Assembly (NCBI RefSeq): GCF_033807715.1
Contig: NC_084590.1
Coordinates: 6,128,827-6,192,826 of the forward strand
Direction: 5' to 3'
Origin: Cololabis saira
Lineage: Eukaryota > Chordata > Actinopteri > Beloniformes > Belonidae
DNA: 64,000 nt
Shown: positions 1 through 11,360 of the stretch, one piece after another
Layout of the letters: each line of letters opens with the position of its first letter
How positions within the stretch are numbered: position 1 is the first letter of the stretch
Translations under genes and position numbers: made by a program
Notes under the pieces: model-generated
Told to the model about the DNA's origin: nothing
Seen by the model: only the letters and a program-made list of their open reading frames with translations
The model's database searches: none

Positions 1-916
1 GAGGAATGTGATGTATGTTCAAAAGATTTTAGAGGTAGAAGGTAGAGGTTAGAAGCATAAATCAGACTTTGACAAGATTCGGCATCATTGATGGACAGAC
101 ACCACAGGTGTCGCAACACGCAACCAGGGGATCCAAAATGACCCTTTGTATTTTTTTGTTGTCGTAGGGATGGGAGACCAAAGGAGACAACACTTTCTAA
201 AAGTTTTTTTTTTAAATCCTTCAAACGGACTTGAAGTTGATTTTCTTAACATGAAGAACGTATTCGCGCTGCTTTGAGACTGATCATAGTTTGGACCATG
301 TCTGACCAGATGTTGAGTTAGGTGTTAAAGGGAAGCTGTGCTCAACTCAAGACTTTACGCTCTTCATGTAGTTTAGGTTTAGGCATCAAAACTACTCTGT
401 TAGGTTTGGAGAATCCAATTTCTAGCTGTGTTCAGGTATAAAGAGTTGTGGTTTGGTTAGAAGTGCACCATTTTCCAAGATCAATGCATTGTATATAAAA
501 ATATAACCATTTGACCACATTCCACAATGTTTCACAGCACTAACTGGTGGCGCTAAAAGCTTCCTTTGTTTTGATTTGTATTTTTATATGATTAGTATAT
601 TTGTATTATTGTCAAGGGATGCTGAAAAAACGCCAGTAAATTGGCACCATGGGAGTGAGGAGAGGCCATGAAGGGACATAATCCATAGAGACATTGGCTT
701 TATCCAAATTTCAAACTAAATTTTTAGGCCAGATGTTCATATTATGTTACGCAAAGTATCGGATCCGATCTATCTGTGTGTCATTGCTGATGGTGCCTAA
801 TCCACATGGCTGCTATGGTAGCCTACAGGGTGGTGAACTGGCTTTGCTGCTGTCACATATTTTCATGTGGAGCTGTGCAAAATTTCTACAAATTACAAGC
901 AAGTACCAGAGACAGA
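1..916. other. Unassigned left-edge sequence
   Basis: AT-rich sequence with short T-runs. Both strands carry only short open frames with no recognisable domain. I see no repeat shared with the rest of the window, no RNA gene and no convincing splice or promoter structure. Confidence 0.5.
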
Positions 917-919
917 TAA

Positions 920-1392
920 AGCCTGTATTATGGTTCTGCGTCAAACCAACGCAGAGCACACGCCGTCACCGTGACGCCGTCGTGAACCCTTCGGACTTCT
1001 CCGTCACTCCATTTCGCCGCGTTGCAGTACCCCCCCTGACCGCTAATTCGCAATCTTTTCCTGAATGGTTTATCTGTCTTTTTCCGGTCACAGTGAATCA
1101 AAGAGATAAGGATTGTGCAAAAAACCAAAACAAAAAAAATCACACATACACGAAGAAAAGAGCACTGAAAGTTCACGACTGATTCAAACCGGAAACCGGA
1201 AATGTGTTGCTTCCAAGCGAACCAATCACAGCCCTCTCCGTCTGCGTGTGGTCTGCGTCGCCTCGACGCGTAGTTACAATTTTTGGGAGGTGTGCGTCAG
1301 TGACGGCGTCAGTGGCGGCGTGTGGTACGCGTCGACGCGTACCACACGCCGTAGGCACGGCGTCGTTTTGACGCAGAACCATAACTCAGCCT
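920..1392 (+). mobile_element. PIF/Harbinger-type MITE, copy 1
   Basis: Flanked by the 3-bp direct repeat TAA (917-919 and 1393-1395), as expected for PIF/Harbinger TWA targets. The termini are inverted: AGCCTGTATTATGGTTCTGC on the left and the complement of GCAGAACCATAACTCAGCCT on the right. Two further copies in the same orientation (12842-13320, 60056-60510) share the ends and the interior, which includes CCAATCACAGC and CACACGCCGT blocks. At about 470 bp with no transposase frame it is non-autonomous. The family assignment is inferred from target and ends. Confidence 0.85.
1316..1351. repeat. 36-bp perfect palindrome inside Harbinger MITE
   Basis: Two 18-bp arms meet without spacer at GTCGAC, and every base pairs when read outwards from 1333/1334. 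It sits in the 3' half of MITE copy 1. Copy 2 has a degenerate version and copy 3 keeps only the right arm. It could extrude as a cruciform. Confidence 0.85.
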
Positions 1393-1395
1393 TAA

Positions 1396-2410
1396 GACTG
1401 CACTGTAGCGCTCTATCCCAGCTCCCGTTCCTGGGCTGCGGTTGTCGTTACGGCAACGGTCCACCATGACGAGCCCTCGGCTGCAAACAGGGTAAACTGA
1501 GAACTATTGTTTTTTCAAGTCATGTCGTCAGTTACCAAAAATACGGTTTGATACCCCGTTGAGGAGACCGGACCACTCAGATGGGGACATCTGTGAATGT
1601 CCAGTTTGAATCACTTCCAAACTTTGCATTTCCACATCGTTTTTGGCTTTTTGGACTGTTAAAAAATTGAACTAAATACAACCTTGATATGCTAAAAGTC
1701 AGATTTGGGCTGACAGCATGGGCATAGCCATTCATATCCAGAAATGCTCCTTCCGTCTGTGGGCCACTATAGGCACCCATAAGCCCCCACTCTGAATGTC
1801 CATTAGATTCACAGCTTAAGTGTGAACTAGTCGGGTTAACATAAACAAGGAAACACATGTACTTATAATGAACCTAATTGCATTTTTTCATCGTTCAAAT
1901 TGTGTCCTCTATTCAAAGAGTAAAAAACTGGATTTGGCCTCAAAGTCTGACAATGATCCCAACGCTCACGGTTCTTCTGTGGAGGCCACCTTTGCTGCAA
2001 CATCTTCAAGCTCGACTAGACCCTGTAATCCTTTGTTCAAGTACGTTTGTAGCTTTTAATTTTGATCTCCCACCTCCCCCAGTCTCCATCCCTCCATCAG
2101 CCACTGCGACCTCGGCACATGCTGCTCTGGCTCGTCCAGCTGTGGCGTTGACCTCTCATCTTCATGCTGACCTGCCGTTTCCCATGACCTCTGACCTCTC
2201 AGGGTCAAGCCTGCAACTGTCTGGACCCCCCTCCTCCTCCTCCTCTTCCTCCACCTGGCTCTTATCTTCACCTTTCAGACGCTCCACATGGATTAGTCCA
2301 ACCTAGACTCAGGATACTATTTTATTTCTATCATCATGGTTCAAGTTTGGGTACTTTTTTTACATTAATCTTATATGTTGGCTGGTTTTTGCTAATCCTT
2401 TGGTGCCCTG

Positions 2411-2416
<6 letters not shown>
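1396..2416. other. Unassigned sequence between MITE and (CT)n
   Basis: No transposon end or domain recognised. A CCTCCCCCAG acceptor-like stretch near 2080 is followed by about 225 bp of open frame rich in Ser, Pro and Ala, ending in a CCT-rich tract. There is no homology I can name, so it is not called an exon. Confidence 0.4.

Positions 2417-2466
<50 letters not shown>
2417..2466. repeat. (CT)n microsatellite
   Basis: About 25 uninterrupted CT dinucleotides. The open frames across it are artefacts. Confidence 0.97.
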
Positions 2467-2469
<3 letters not shown>

Positions 2470-4756
2470 TCTGCTTCGCTCGACTCACTGTCCTCATTCC
2501 ACATCCTAGTTTTGACACACGGTGTCCTGATAGTTTTCTGTGGAGAATCTGGGTCAGCCTGAGGTGCCTGAGGTAGCAGATGCAGAAGGATGACTTGCTG
2601 AATGAAGACGCAACACACTGCTGTTTACAAACTAGATGTTGCGAGGGTTAAAACAGCAAAATGCACATGTCGTTCCTCACGTACCCCTCAGAATCATAGT
2701 AATATGATCAGTTGTGTCTCTTGAAGCCCAGTGGACTTTGGTCCTGCAGCAGCATTCCTGGTCGCTGTCGAACAGAGAGATATAAGCAGAGGGGAGGTGG
2801 GGAGAGCTGTCAGGCAGGAGGGGGGGAGGCAAGAACAAGGGAGGAAGTGAGCATTCATTTCAAGTGTGCCTCTTGGTTGTGGGCATGCCCAGTAGGGTTC
2901 GCCTTGCAGACTGAAACCCAGCCTCTAAATTTGAACAGGACAGAGATGAGGTGACTGCCAGAGTTTAGTTGCTGCTCTCCTCCGCAGAGCTTTTCGTCCC
3001 CTCCTGTCTCACTTGCGAGTCTGTGGACAGATTTGTTTTGAGCAGAGAATTCCAGCTCATCCAACATACAAGGGTGAAGCAAAGAAAATGAGGAGGAGAA
3101 GATTGGGAGAGACAAAAAGGCAAGAGATAAAGACTTCCCCACTCATCTGCCTCTCCCTCACACCCTCCTCTGTCAACGGGTTTTACCTCTGAAAGCGCGG
3201 TTGGACCAACTTCAAAAGGCTGCCGGGAGGAAGCGGGAGTGTGAAACGTGAGGAGAGCAAATGAAACGGTAGGCTGGCCGGCACCGAGTTTGCTGTGTTG
3301 TTCTGTTCAGTGTCCGCGAAAAGCCTCAACTCTTTGGTCTTCTGCTCAACTTGTCTTTTGTGCCGGCAAACTCCTGCAGTGTGAACTCCTTGTGCAGCCT
3401 TATACGTGCGCATGTTATCTGTGTGTCCTGGTGGTAAGGAGAGTGGCTGATCAAGCCACTGGTGTCACCCACGGCAGAGCGAAACTCCTCCAGCTGCTCC
3501 CTGCACCGGCAAACACGTGAGCCCAGTTTGTAGGTCTGCTGAGATGTTCGCTGGGGGGAGACAGAGTCACCGGGGGGGCGCACACGTGGGTGCAAAATGG
3601 GAGACATCCCTGAGACGGGGTCTGGGTTAAGCGCATACTCGTGCGCGGCAGAGTAGCAGTAAACGTAGAGAGACGCTGTTTTTTTCACATTTTCTGGGAG
3701 GTGTTTTATTGTTAGTGTGCTCAAACTTCCATCTGGATTCCTGATACGCTCAGACTGAGGCTGGATGATGCTCTGTCAGCTGCTGGAGGCACAAGAAGAG
3801 TGTGCCCATCATCTCAGGTGTGATGGCTGACATTGTTCCCTCTGTAATCAATTCATTCCCATGTTTGAATGGTGAAGATGCTCCAGAGCACAGCTGGAAA
3901 CGGTCATTGAAACTAAAAACAAGTTAATAACGTCTCTACAGGTGACGGTGCCTTGGTCCTCCCCCATTTCAGACATTAGATTGCAGCTAGTGTTTTTTTC
4001 CTTTTTTTTATCTTTTTTTATCTACAGTTTTTTATCCACATTTCTTTTTTCCCAAGTATTCTTTTCTAATTCACATGAACTGGGAAACGGTAAAATACAA
4101 CTTTGAGTTGTTTGAGAGCAAACTGCCGAAGACTAGACGCACCGTTCAGATTTCAAACAAGTAACAACGAGTACAGCTGCCACGGCATAAATCAGCTTCT
4201 CTATGCCGTTTTGGGGGCGTTACGTTTCTTTTCTGCCTCTCTGAGTTGGTAATGGACTTCTATGGTTTCATGACACACTGTAGGCATTAACTGGTTTAAT
4301 GTTTGAATAAAAAACTAAAGATTCTCAATTTATAACACAACGATTTCAAATGATTTAAACAAATACAGACGGTTATTCTGTTGCCTTTCAGCTGGTGACA
4401 CTTCCCTTCCCTCAGTTTAGAAAAATAGTCAGAAAATTAGATTTTTCTGGTTTTTATCATTTTTTTCTTTGTCAGACCCAATGTACACCACTACAACCAA
4501 TCATTTTATTGCTGAACAATTTTTAGATCCGATTGATCCGGTTGTGCACAATATATCAGGGTAGCATCATTTAAGTACCAAAATACAATTATTAGGATAA
4601 TTAAATGAATACATTTGCAAACATTTGAATGTTTTTTCATTATTTCACACAAATGTAAAGTTGTTTCAGTACCTCACTTATTTCATTGCTGCACCTATGT
4701 TAGTGCGTGTGTAAGAAGTAGCTACATTTCTCTAATTTCACCGGAGCTCCAGTTAG
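2467..4756. other. Unassigned sequence
   Basis: Mixed composition, with GC-richer stretches near 2750-2850 and 3440-3660 and T-runs around 3990-4060. Several open frames of 60-132 codons overlap on both strands with no recognisable domain. I see no transposon termini. Confidence 0.45.
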
Positions 4757-4845
4757 TGGCTCCGGTGGCTCCGGTGGCTCTGGTGGCTCCGGTGGCTCCG
4801 GTGGCTCCGGTGGCTCCGGTGCTACCTAACGGGTAGCACCGGAGC
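4757..4845. repeat. GGCTCCGGT 9-bp array ending in a perfect hairpin
   Basis: About seven copies of the 9-mer GGCTCCGGT, one with a C-to-T change, run from 4757 to about 4820. The last unit leads into a 14-bp perfect inverted repeat: GCTCCGGTGCTACC at 4813-4826 pairs with 4832-4845 across a 5-nt loop. A frame through the array reads as Val-Ala-Pro repeats, but nothing suggests it is coding. Confidence 0.9.
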
Positions 4846-5242
4846 TAAGCTAAATATTTAGCCCATGCAAAGATCATAGGCTACTTGTAGACAAATATCA
4901 TGAAAAATTAACGTCACTTACCGCTGACTCGTGTGCAGTTGCCGGGTCCGTACTGTTGGTACTGATCCTTTTATGAGGGTAAGTGTCGATGCAAAACCAA
5001 ATTTTTACTGTCCCTCGTTGTTGAAACAGCCATGCGATACACCGCTACGAAACAATGGTGGAAACTCCGGCCGGCGGAGTTAGTTGTGGGATGGTTTCAC
5101 GCAGCGGAGGCCGACCTATGGCCGACCTATTGAGAATCTTGAGAATCTTATTGGCTCGTAGAAGTCACATCACACTGGACGGCTAATCCGGGCGGCTGTA
5201 CAGACACTGCAGAATTTAGTTGCTTTCCTCCTTCTCTGAGTT

Positions 5243-5313
5243 GGCAGGCTGAGGGGAGACAATTTTATATATGTTAAAGAAAGAAAAAACGTGTTTTTCA
5301 TAATAGGTCCCCT
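5243..5313 (-). mobile_element. End fragment of TTAA-target element (AGGGGACCTATTATG family)
   Basis: Reads CATAATAGGTCCCCT followed by TTAA at 5314-5317. On the complementary strand this matches the left end of the complete element at 43510-44593, including the ACGTGTTTTT and ATATATGTTAAA blocks and the GAGGGGAGAC motif. I could not find the other terminus upstream, so this is a truncated or rearranged copy. Confidence 0.6.
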
Positions 5314-5330
5314 TTAAAGAAAAGTCTCTT

Positions 5331-5830
5331 GACGCCATGGCCGAAACCGAACAGGAAGTCGGCCATTGTGAATTAATCGTGTAATTTATGCCATTTCTTC
5401 GGCCGCTTCTTCGCCTGAACCGTAACGTGCACCCTGCGCATTACTTTTCTCAGTCAAACGCGTTACCATGGCGACGCTAGACACCAAAAAGCGCGCCCCC
5501 CCTTCATCTGATTGGTCCATATTTGATAGTTCCTACTTTCTGCCATAACTTTTGAATGGTTTGACATACAGAGTCGTGGGTGGTGTCATCGGACTTGGTT
5601 TTGAGTACTTGACCTTCATTGGCCTGAATTAGCCCCGCCCCTTCTTCTGATTGGTCGATATTTGATAGTCCCTATTCTCTGCCATAACTTTTGAACGGGT
5701 TGTGATAAAGACATGTGGGTGGTGTCATCGAACTCGGTATTGAGTACTTGACCTACATTGGCCTCAATTAGCCCCGCCCCTTCTTCTGATTGGTCAATAT
5801 TTGATAGTCTCTATTTTCTGCTGGAACTGG
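5331..5830. repeat. Dispersed repeat with 139-bp tandem units
   Basis: The block starting near 5331 resembles a repeat I know from many fish genomes, and its end type may be the one seen at 52725-52878. Inside it, TTCTTCTGATTGGTC recurs at about 5503, 5642 and 5781, giving a 139-bp period with about 2.3 copies. Each unit contains ATATTTGATAGT, GCCATAACTTTTGAA and GAGTACTTGACC. It is non-coding. Confidence 0.75.
5462..5475 (-). promoter_or_regulatory. RFX X-box-like site
   Basis: The minus strand reads GTCGCCATGGTAAC, a full match to the X-box pattern RYYNYYATRRNAAC recognised by RFX factors. It lies in a dispersed repeat, so function is unproven. Confidence 0.35.
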
Positions 5831-8800
5831 ATTTTGCGCATTCCAGAGAAGCTGAGGATAAAGAAAAATGTACGTTTTATAAAGAGGCCCCTGGTCCCAT
5901 TTCTTTTTTTTAATATTCAAGGTGTTCAGGTTTAATATTCCTGGTATGACTACCACATTTTTAATTTGAGAGGTTTTGTAAATATTGTCATGTGCACCTG
6001 TGGTGAGGCTTGTACTTGTAATTGGCCAAGTTGATTGGTGTATAACCTTAAAATGCATAGACGATTAAAAGTGATGCACTTTTAATCATTTTTTTGAGAA
6101 TCAGATTAACCATCCACAAACAGTTTGCTTTACTTTCACTTTCAGTTGTGTTTTTTTTATGTTAAAGTTGTTTAAGGAAGAAGTGGGCAGGATTATGTGA
6201 CTGGAGCTTCAAAAGGATTTTTTTTTCTATCACGGAAAATTAGTAATTATGATAATCTGAAAACATTAAATGCTGCTGCCCCCGCGACCCGGGAACGGAC
6301 AAGCGGGAGAAGATGAGTGAGTGAGTGAAAACGTTAAATGCTTGGAAACCTAATCAATGCAATTGCATTGAATACAGAAAAATGTACTACACAAAATAAT
6401 TGACTTACAAAGTCCATTTCTTAATAAATCCTGGAATTGTACCATTTTGGCTACAAGTTTTAGTTTCTGACGGTGTGTTAGTGCTGTCAAGCGGAGATGG
6501 CATCGATATCCGACTATTCAGACAAGACGTTCAAGTGCCTTCAGACATGGATGTATTTATACGGGTCTGTGGGGGGATTTCAGAGTCTTGAGAGGCAAAA
6601 GTCTCTGTACCTGATACCTTTGCAAGGGTTGCTACTCAGTGTTGAAAAATGAGTGTGCATAGTTTATTGTTGTATTTACAGCTGTCAATAAACGAGGTAG
6701 AGACGTGTGTCACAATTAAGCTTGACCTCCGGTGATTCAACTCCAGAATTAATTTGAACATTTCTCTGATTTAGTCCCCATCAGCATTTTAACTACCTGT
6801 TTCATGTTTCTACCTGCTGCACCCAGACAGCTGCCACCTAACACTGTTCAGGTTTAATCTCAACCATATTCTGTCCAAATACGTCCACACTGCACATGTA
6901 AATGGGTAGTTTTGTCAAGTTATGGGATGGAGTGGAAAGCTTAAAATCTGTAGAAATGACAAGCTACTCGTTTGGAAAATGATACAGAAAGAAAAAGTTC
7001 AATGATTTCTGCAGATTTTGGATGTTTGAGTTGAAGAAATTCAGCAGTTCATCTTGGAGATAAATGGGGACATTCTTTGCAGGTGTGTCTCAAGAAGAAC
7101 TTACTCTCAGATATGGACATGTTGTTTTTAAGCCATCACCAGGTCACCAAAGACCTGTTGACAGCTTCCCCCATCAGGTGCATCAGGTGGTCGCATCAGG
7201 CGCTCTCTCTTCATATACCGGTCTGGGGTCATTCCTCCACTTCTTAGGTCTACTGCAGCTGACCGCTGGAAGCCCTGAACATCCGTTCATTCTTTGTTGG
7301 ATAGTCTCCCAAGTCCTTGTCCCACTTGTTCTACTCCAGTGACCTTTCAGAAGAAAGTCTGAACCTGGTCGTTTGGCCAGATATCATTATGAAGTGGATA
7401 AAAACAATCTTAGATCCTCACTAATCATCCTTGTATTTGTTCTTTAGTCTTATGCTTTCATGATATACTGAAGTGACAATCCTTTTTTCAAGGGCTTCAC
7501 GGGTCCCAGCTCCAATTCAGTCGTACCATAACAATGCTTTTGTTGCCTCAACACAATGGTGCCTTAACGTGGGACTGTATGGATGGATTACTTTGGCAGC
7601 TTTCCCAACTACCGACGATGAAAGTCCATGTAGAGCACGAGTTGTTCTTTGCTGCCCAGTGGAACAAGCCTCCAGTCCATCTTCACAGCTGCATGTTTGA
7701 AGGCTGATGCTCCTTGTGATGCACTGGAATGCATTTAAAGGAAAATCGGCATGGAAACATGGTTCTGTGTCAGAAGCAGTCGCTCCATCTGTCTTGTTGT
7801 GCTTCCATACGAGGCACCTCCGAAAGCTGGAGCGGCAGCCCTGAGGAGCTAATTTATTCAACCAGCAGGATGACTCCCTCCTCCTGGGAGACGGGTTCCC
7901 ATAAGCTCCCGCCCGGGTCCCATCACTGACGGCCCATCTGAGGTTCCATGGTCCATTACACAGCAGGGGGCCATGTTTGATGAAAGGGGCCGTGAACTTG
8001 TTACCTCTGTCGTGGCAAGACTCATTTTTCTCCTCTTATGTTCCTTTTCTCTGGTCTCCCCCTTCCCAGGACTGCTGGTGTATTGAAATAATTGGGATCC
8101 ATTGAATGTGACAAGGCTGACAGTGCAGCTTTTGAATAGAGACATGAAGTTTGGTGCCTTGATTTCGCAGTGACCTGCCTTTCACAGCGCCTTCCTCCGC
8201 CTCTCTCTAGGGTCGTGGTAGGTCATCATCATGACTCCTGCCACTCAGTACAATGAGAAGACATCCATGGTACATTATCTACAGTGGGTCAGCCGGCCCG
8301 GAGCTCTGACTGTCGTCTATTCTTCTCTGGGATCTGTGGGTTCAGCCTGCTCAACATGGCAAACATTCAAAATGGTAACCTCAAGGGGCTTTTATTCCTC
8401 TTGTAAAATTCAATCACTTTTCCTTTTTGTCTTTCAGCCTTTCTGCTGAGTTATTCAGAGTTTAATGAGGAAGGAAAGATAAAGGCGAGCTTATGTCTTG
8501 CCAGATGATAGAGGGGTTGCCTCTTTGTTTCTGCTGGAGGACCCACAAAGCAAGCGTTCACGTTAAAATGAGCTTCTTTTTTTTAGCAGAGAGGAAGGTG
8601 ATTGAGATGTCTGAGAAAGAGCCAGTAAGTCTGGAAAAGCAGGGGTCATTAAAGTGTCAAACAAGATGCAGCTCTTCAAATTTTCCTCCTCAGTTGCGAG
8701 ACGTCCCCGGTTGCATGGAGTGGAGGGAGATGAGAGGGGATTTTTTTGGCAGCGAGCGGAAAAGGAGGCTTCCTTCTGCTGGGTATTATGATTATAAAAC

Positions 8801-9470
8801 ATTAATGCTTGTGATTTCATCATCAGCATCAAACGCGTCTCCACACCTCCAGGCCCATTCTTCATTTCAAACGGCTGCGGAGGATTATCCCCTTACATAA
8901 ATGTAGGCGGTTTGGAGACAGCTCCTGACTGCGTGGGAGGACATCACACCGGACCCGAGGAAGCGGCGGGCTGACGCTGGTCGGATGACGGAGCTGTTGT
9001 TGTGCCGTTCAGCTTTGGGTCAAAGTCCGAACGATGTATCAGCTGTCAGAAAGTGTGTTTGTTTTAGAGGCAGCTCAGGCGTCAGCAACGACGCAGGGTT
9101 CTTAGCTCTGACATCACAACCAACACTCAGAGCAGAGAGGTGGAGGAGTTCAGCTGCTCTCTAACACGCAAACACTGTCAACGCAGCAACATCACTGAGG
9201 TCAGCGCCGGGCGATCGGTCCGCACTTGTTTGTTTCTTCCCCCAGCCAACTGGTGTGGACAAGCTGTTCTGGTATTCGTAGGAAAGGTTCAGTTGATCTT
9301 TAAGGCATTTTGACAGGTGGGGGAGGACTTTTCTCCAATGGACTTGTTTAGTTCTTTTGGCCACTGGAAGCCTTCATTTATAGTGATGACAAGAAAGAGC
9401 GCAGAAAGGAAAAGCACACAGCAAAGGGTCAAAAGGTGGGAATCAGACCTAGACTTGCTGCAATGAGGAC
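5831..9470. other. Unassigned sequence
   Basis: Apart from the short retroposon tail at 6273-6323, I recognise no element or gene. Many open frames of 60-135 codons overlap in several frames without domain signatures. The 7060-7870 stretch has less simple sequence than its surroundings and could be an old, decayed transposon or unique DNA. There is a T-run near 8577 and a TC-rich stretch at 8010-8060. Confidence 0.4.
6273..6323 (+). repeat. Retroposon 3'-tail fragment with GAGT repeats
   Basis: CCCCCGCGACCCGGGAACGG followed by AAGCGGG and (GAGT)n matches the closing part of a fish retroposon tail that is more complete at 26780-26990. Only about 50 bp remain. Confidence 0.5.
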
Positions 9471-9473
9471 ATA

Positions 9474-10132
9474 GACTACGTTTCCATGCATCAATAACCC
9501 TTTTAAAACCCGAATATTGGCAATAACCCGAATTTGCATGGCCATGTAAACACCAATAACCCCTTTGAATAACCAGAATTTGCTGGTTTTTTGCGGGTTT
9601 TTAAAAACCTGAATATGACCCCTGGGTTACTCCTTTTAAAACCCGAATATTGGGTCATGTAAACGCCAAACGGAATATCCCCATCAAACGGAACAGGAAT
9701 TTGTTTTCTGCACATGCTCTGTTCACAAGGAATTCTGGTCTTTTGAGTCCAGGAAGTTCTTATAAACACGGAGAAACACAAGACCAGGAGGAGACTAATC
9801 ACTTCATAAATGTAATGAAGGATATGAACATTTTGGCATTTGTAGACGGTAGAAAGTACCGGGATAGCGAGATTTAAAAGAAGGTGAGTGAAAAGTTGCG
9901 CGAAGCAGCATTTGTTTTGAATTTGGATACAGGAAGAAGAAGCGGAAATAACGATAATTGCGTTATGATGTTCTCCGCGCGTCGCTGGTTTGATCCAGAT
10001 ATCCCGAATGATTAATCACCATGTATACAGGGATAACCTTGTTTGCTCACGCATGTAAACGGAATATTCTGAATGTCTCAGTAACCGGAATATTAGCAAT
10101 AACCCAAATTTTGACTGCATGTAAACGTAGTC
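9474..10132 (+). mobile_element. GACTACGTTT-ended MITE, copy 1
   Basis: The termini are GACTACGTTTCCATGCA and, inverted on the right, TGCATGTAAACGTAGTC. Possible 3-bp target copies ATA flank it (9471-9473, 10133-10135). The subterminal regions are rich in CCGAATATTGGCAATAACCC-type blocks in both orientations. Copies 2 and 3 lie at 37336-38824 and 56246-56899. There is no transposase. The superfamily is uncertain; a Harbinger-like MITE is possible. Confidence 0.75.
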
Positions 10133-10349
10133 ATAGTCTCACAGGGGACACCTGCGTATCCAGCTAGCTAGGCTATGCAGTGCCTCATCCCACGGACATG
10201 TCTCTGTAGCGGTCAGATTCAAGGCAGTACAGTACAGTACAGTACCTTAGCTTCAACAGATGACCTGAGAAGACTTGAGACTTGACGCTGACACATAATT
10301 TGATATTTGAAAACAAAGAGAAAAACTGTGTGGTCAGTAAGAACGTAAG

Positions 10350-10725
10350 TACGTTTGATGTCAAAGACGATGAGAAGAAATAGTCTGCAGGAGAAAATCT
10401 CTTCTCTCTGGCAACCGTCTAGGTTTACAAAGTTGGGTCCAAACCAACCAGTAGACCTCTGGAACCATGTCCTCTGGACAAATGAGACCAACGTGGACAT
10501 GTCCGGTCTTCATGTCCAGAACCATGTTTGGAGGAAACCAGCCGAACCAGCTCTGACCCACTGAAGCACGGTGGGTCTGAAGTGATGATGATGGTGGATG
10601 CTGGTCTGGACCTGGACTCCTGTCAGTCACTGAGGGGACCAGGACCTGGACCTGGACTCCTGTCAGTCACTGAGTGGACCATGACCTCCTCTGGAGACCA
10701 GAGTCTTCTAGAGACACATGTGAGT
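10350..10725 (+). mobile_element. Tc1/mariner-derived repeat with two minisatellite units
   Basis: Short conceptual pieces resemble a Tc1 transposase catalytic region: HVLWTNETNVDM, then HVWRK, then, in another frame, LKHGG. Compare the family pattern WxxVLWSDE...YVWRK...KHGG. The frames are broken. After the KHGG region the sequence becomes two copies of a GGACC/TGTCAGTCACTGAG unit and ends in CCAGAGTCTTCTAGAGACAC. The reverse-oriented homologue at 55090-56095 has 19 such units. Confidence 0.7.
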
Positions 10726-10869
10726 GGTTATGATTTTGTATCAGTATTTTACTTAATTTAAGTTTTACCCTAACCCTGAGCACTGACACTATAAAAGATA
10801 GACATAAAATAAAAGTAACGGCTTTTATTTGCTTTAATGCAAGGCTTTGCATGATCAGATTATTTTAAA

Positions 10870-11356
10870 CCTTGTGCTGTCTTTGCCAAGGAAGGACGAA
10901 GAGAAGAAGAGAGGAAAGAAGGAAGGAAGGAAGAATGAAAAGAAGTAAAGAAAGAAGAAAGGAAGGGAGAAAAGAAGGATGGAAGGAAGGGAGAAAATAA
11001 GGAAGGGAGGATGGGAGAAAAGGAAGGGAGAAAAGAAGGAAGGAAGGAAGGAAGGAAGGAAGGAAGGAAGGAAGGAAGGAAGGAAGGAAGGAAGGAAGGA
11101 AAGAGGGAGGGAAGAAGGAAGGAGAGAGCAGGAAGAAGGAAGGAAGGAAGGAAGGAAGGAGAGAGCAGAAGGAAAGAAGGAAGGAAGGAGAGAGCAGGAA
11201 GAAGGAAGGAAGGAAGGAAGGAAGGAAGGAAGGAAGGAAGGAAGGAAGGAAGGAAGGAAGGAAGGAAGGAAGGAAGGAAGGAAGGAAGGAAGGAGAGAGC
11301 AGAAGGAAAGAAGGATAGGAGAATTAGGTCATTTTAACCCAAAGAGAGTACAAGGG
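10870..11356 (-). mobile_element. TTAA-target MITE with GGAA interior, copy 1
   Basis: The ends are inverted: CCTTGTGCTGTCTTTG on the left and the complement of CAAAGAGAGTACAAGGG on the right, followed by TTAA at 11357-11360. The left flank TTAAAC is a degenerate TTAA. CCC-type ends and TTAA targets are typical of piggyBac-like elements. The interior (about 10900-11320) is almost pure purine, with (GGAA)n runs broken by GAGAGCAG. The same element with opposite orientation lies at 61303-62406. Arg/Lys/Glu/Gly open frames across it are artefacts. Confidence 0.75.
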
Positions 11357-11360
11357 TTAA

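Noticed and set aside
2081..2306. Ser/Pro-rich frame after an acceptor-like CCTCCCCCAG
   Set aside because: Composition is explained by pyrimidine-rich sequence; no domain or paired donor site.
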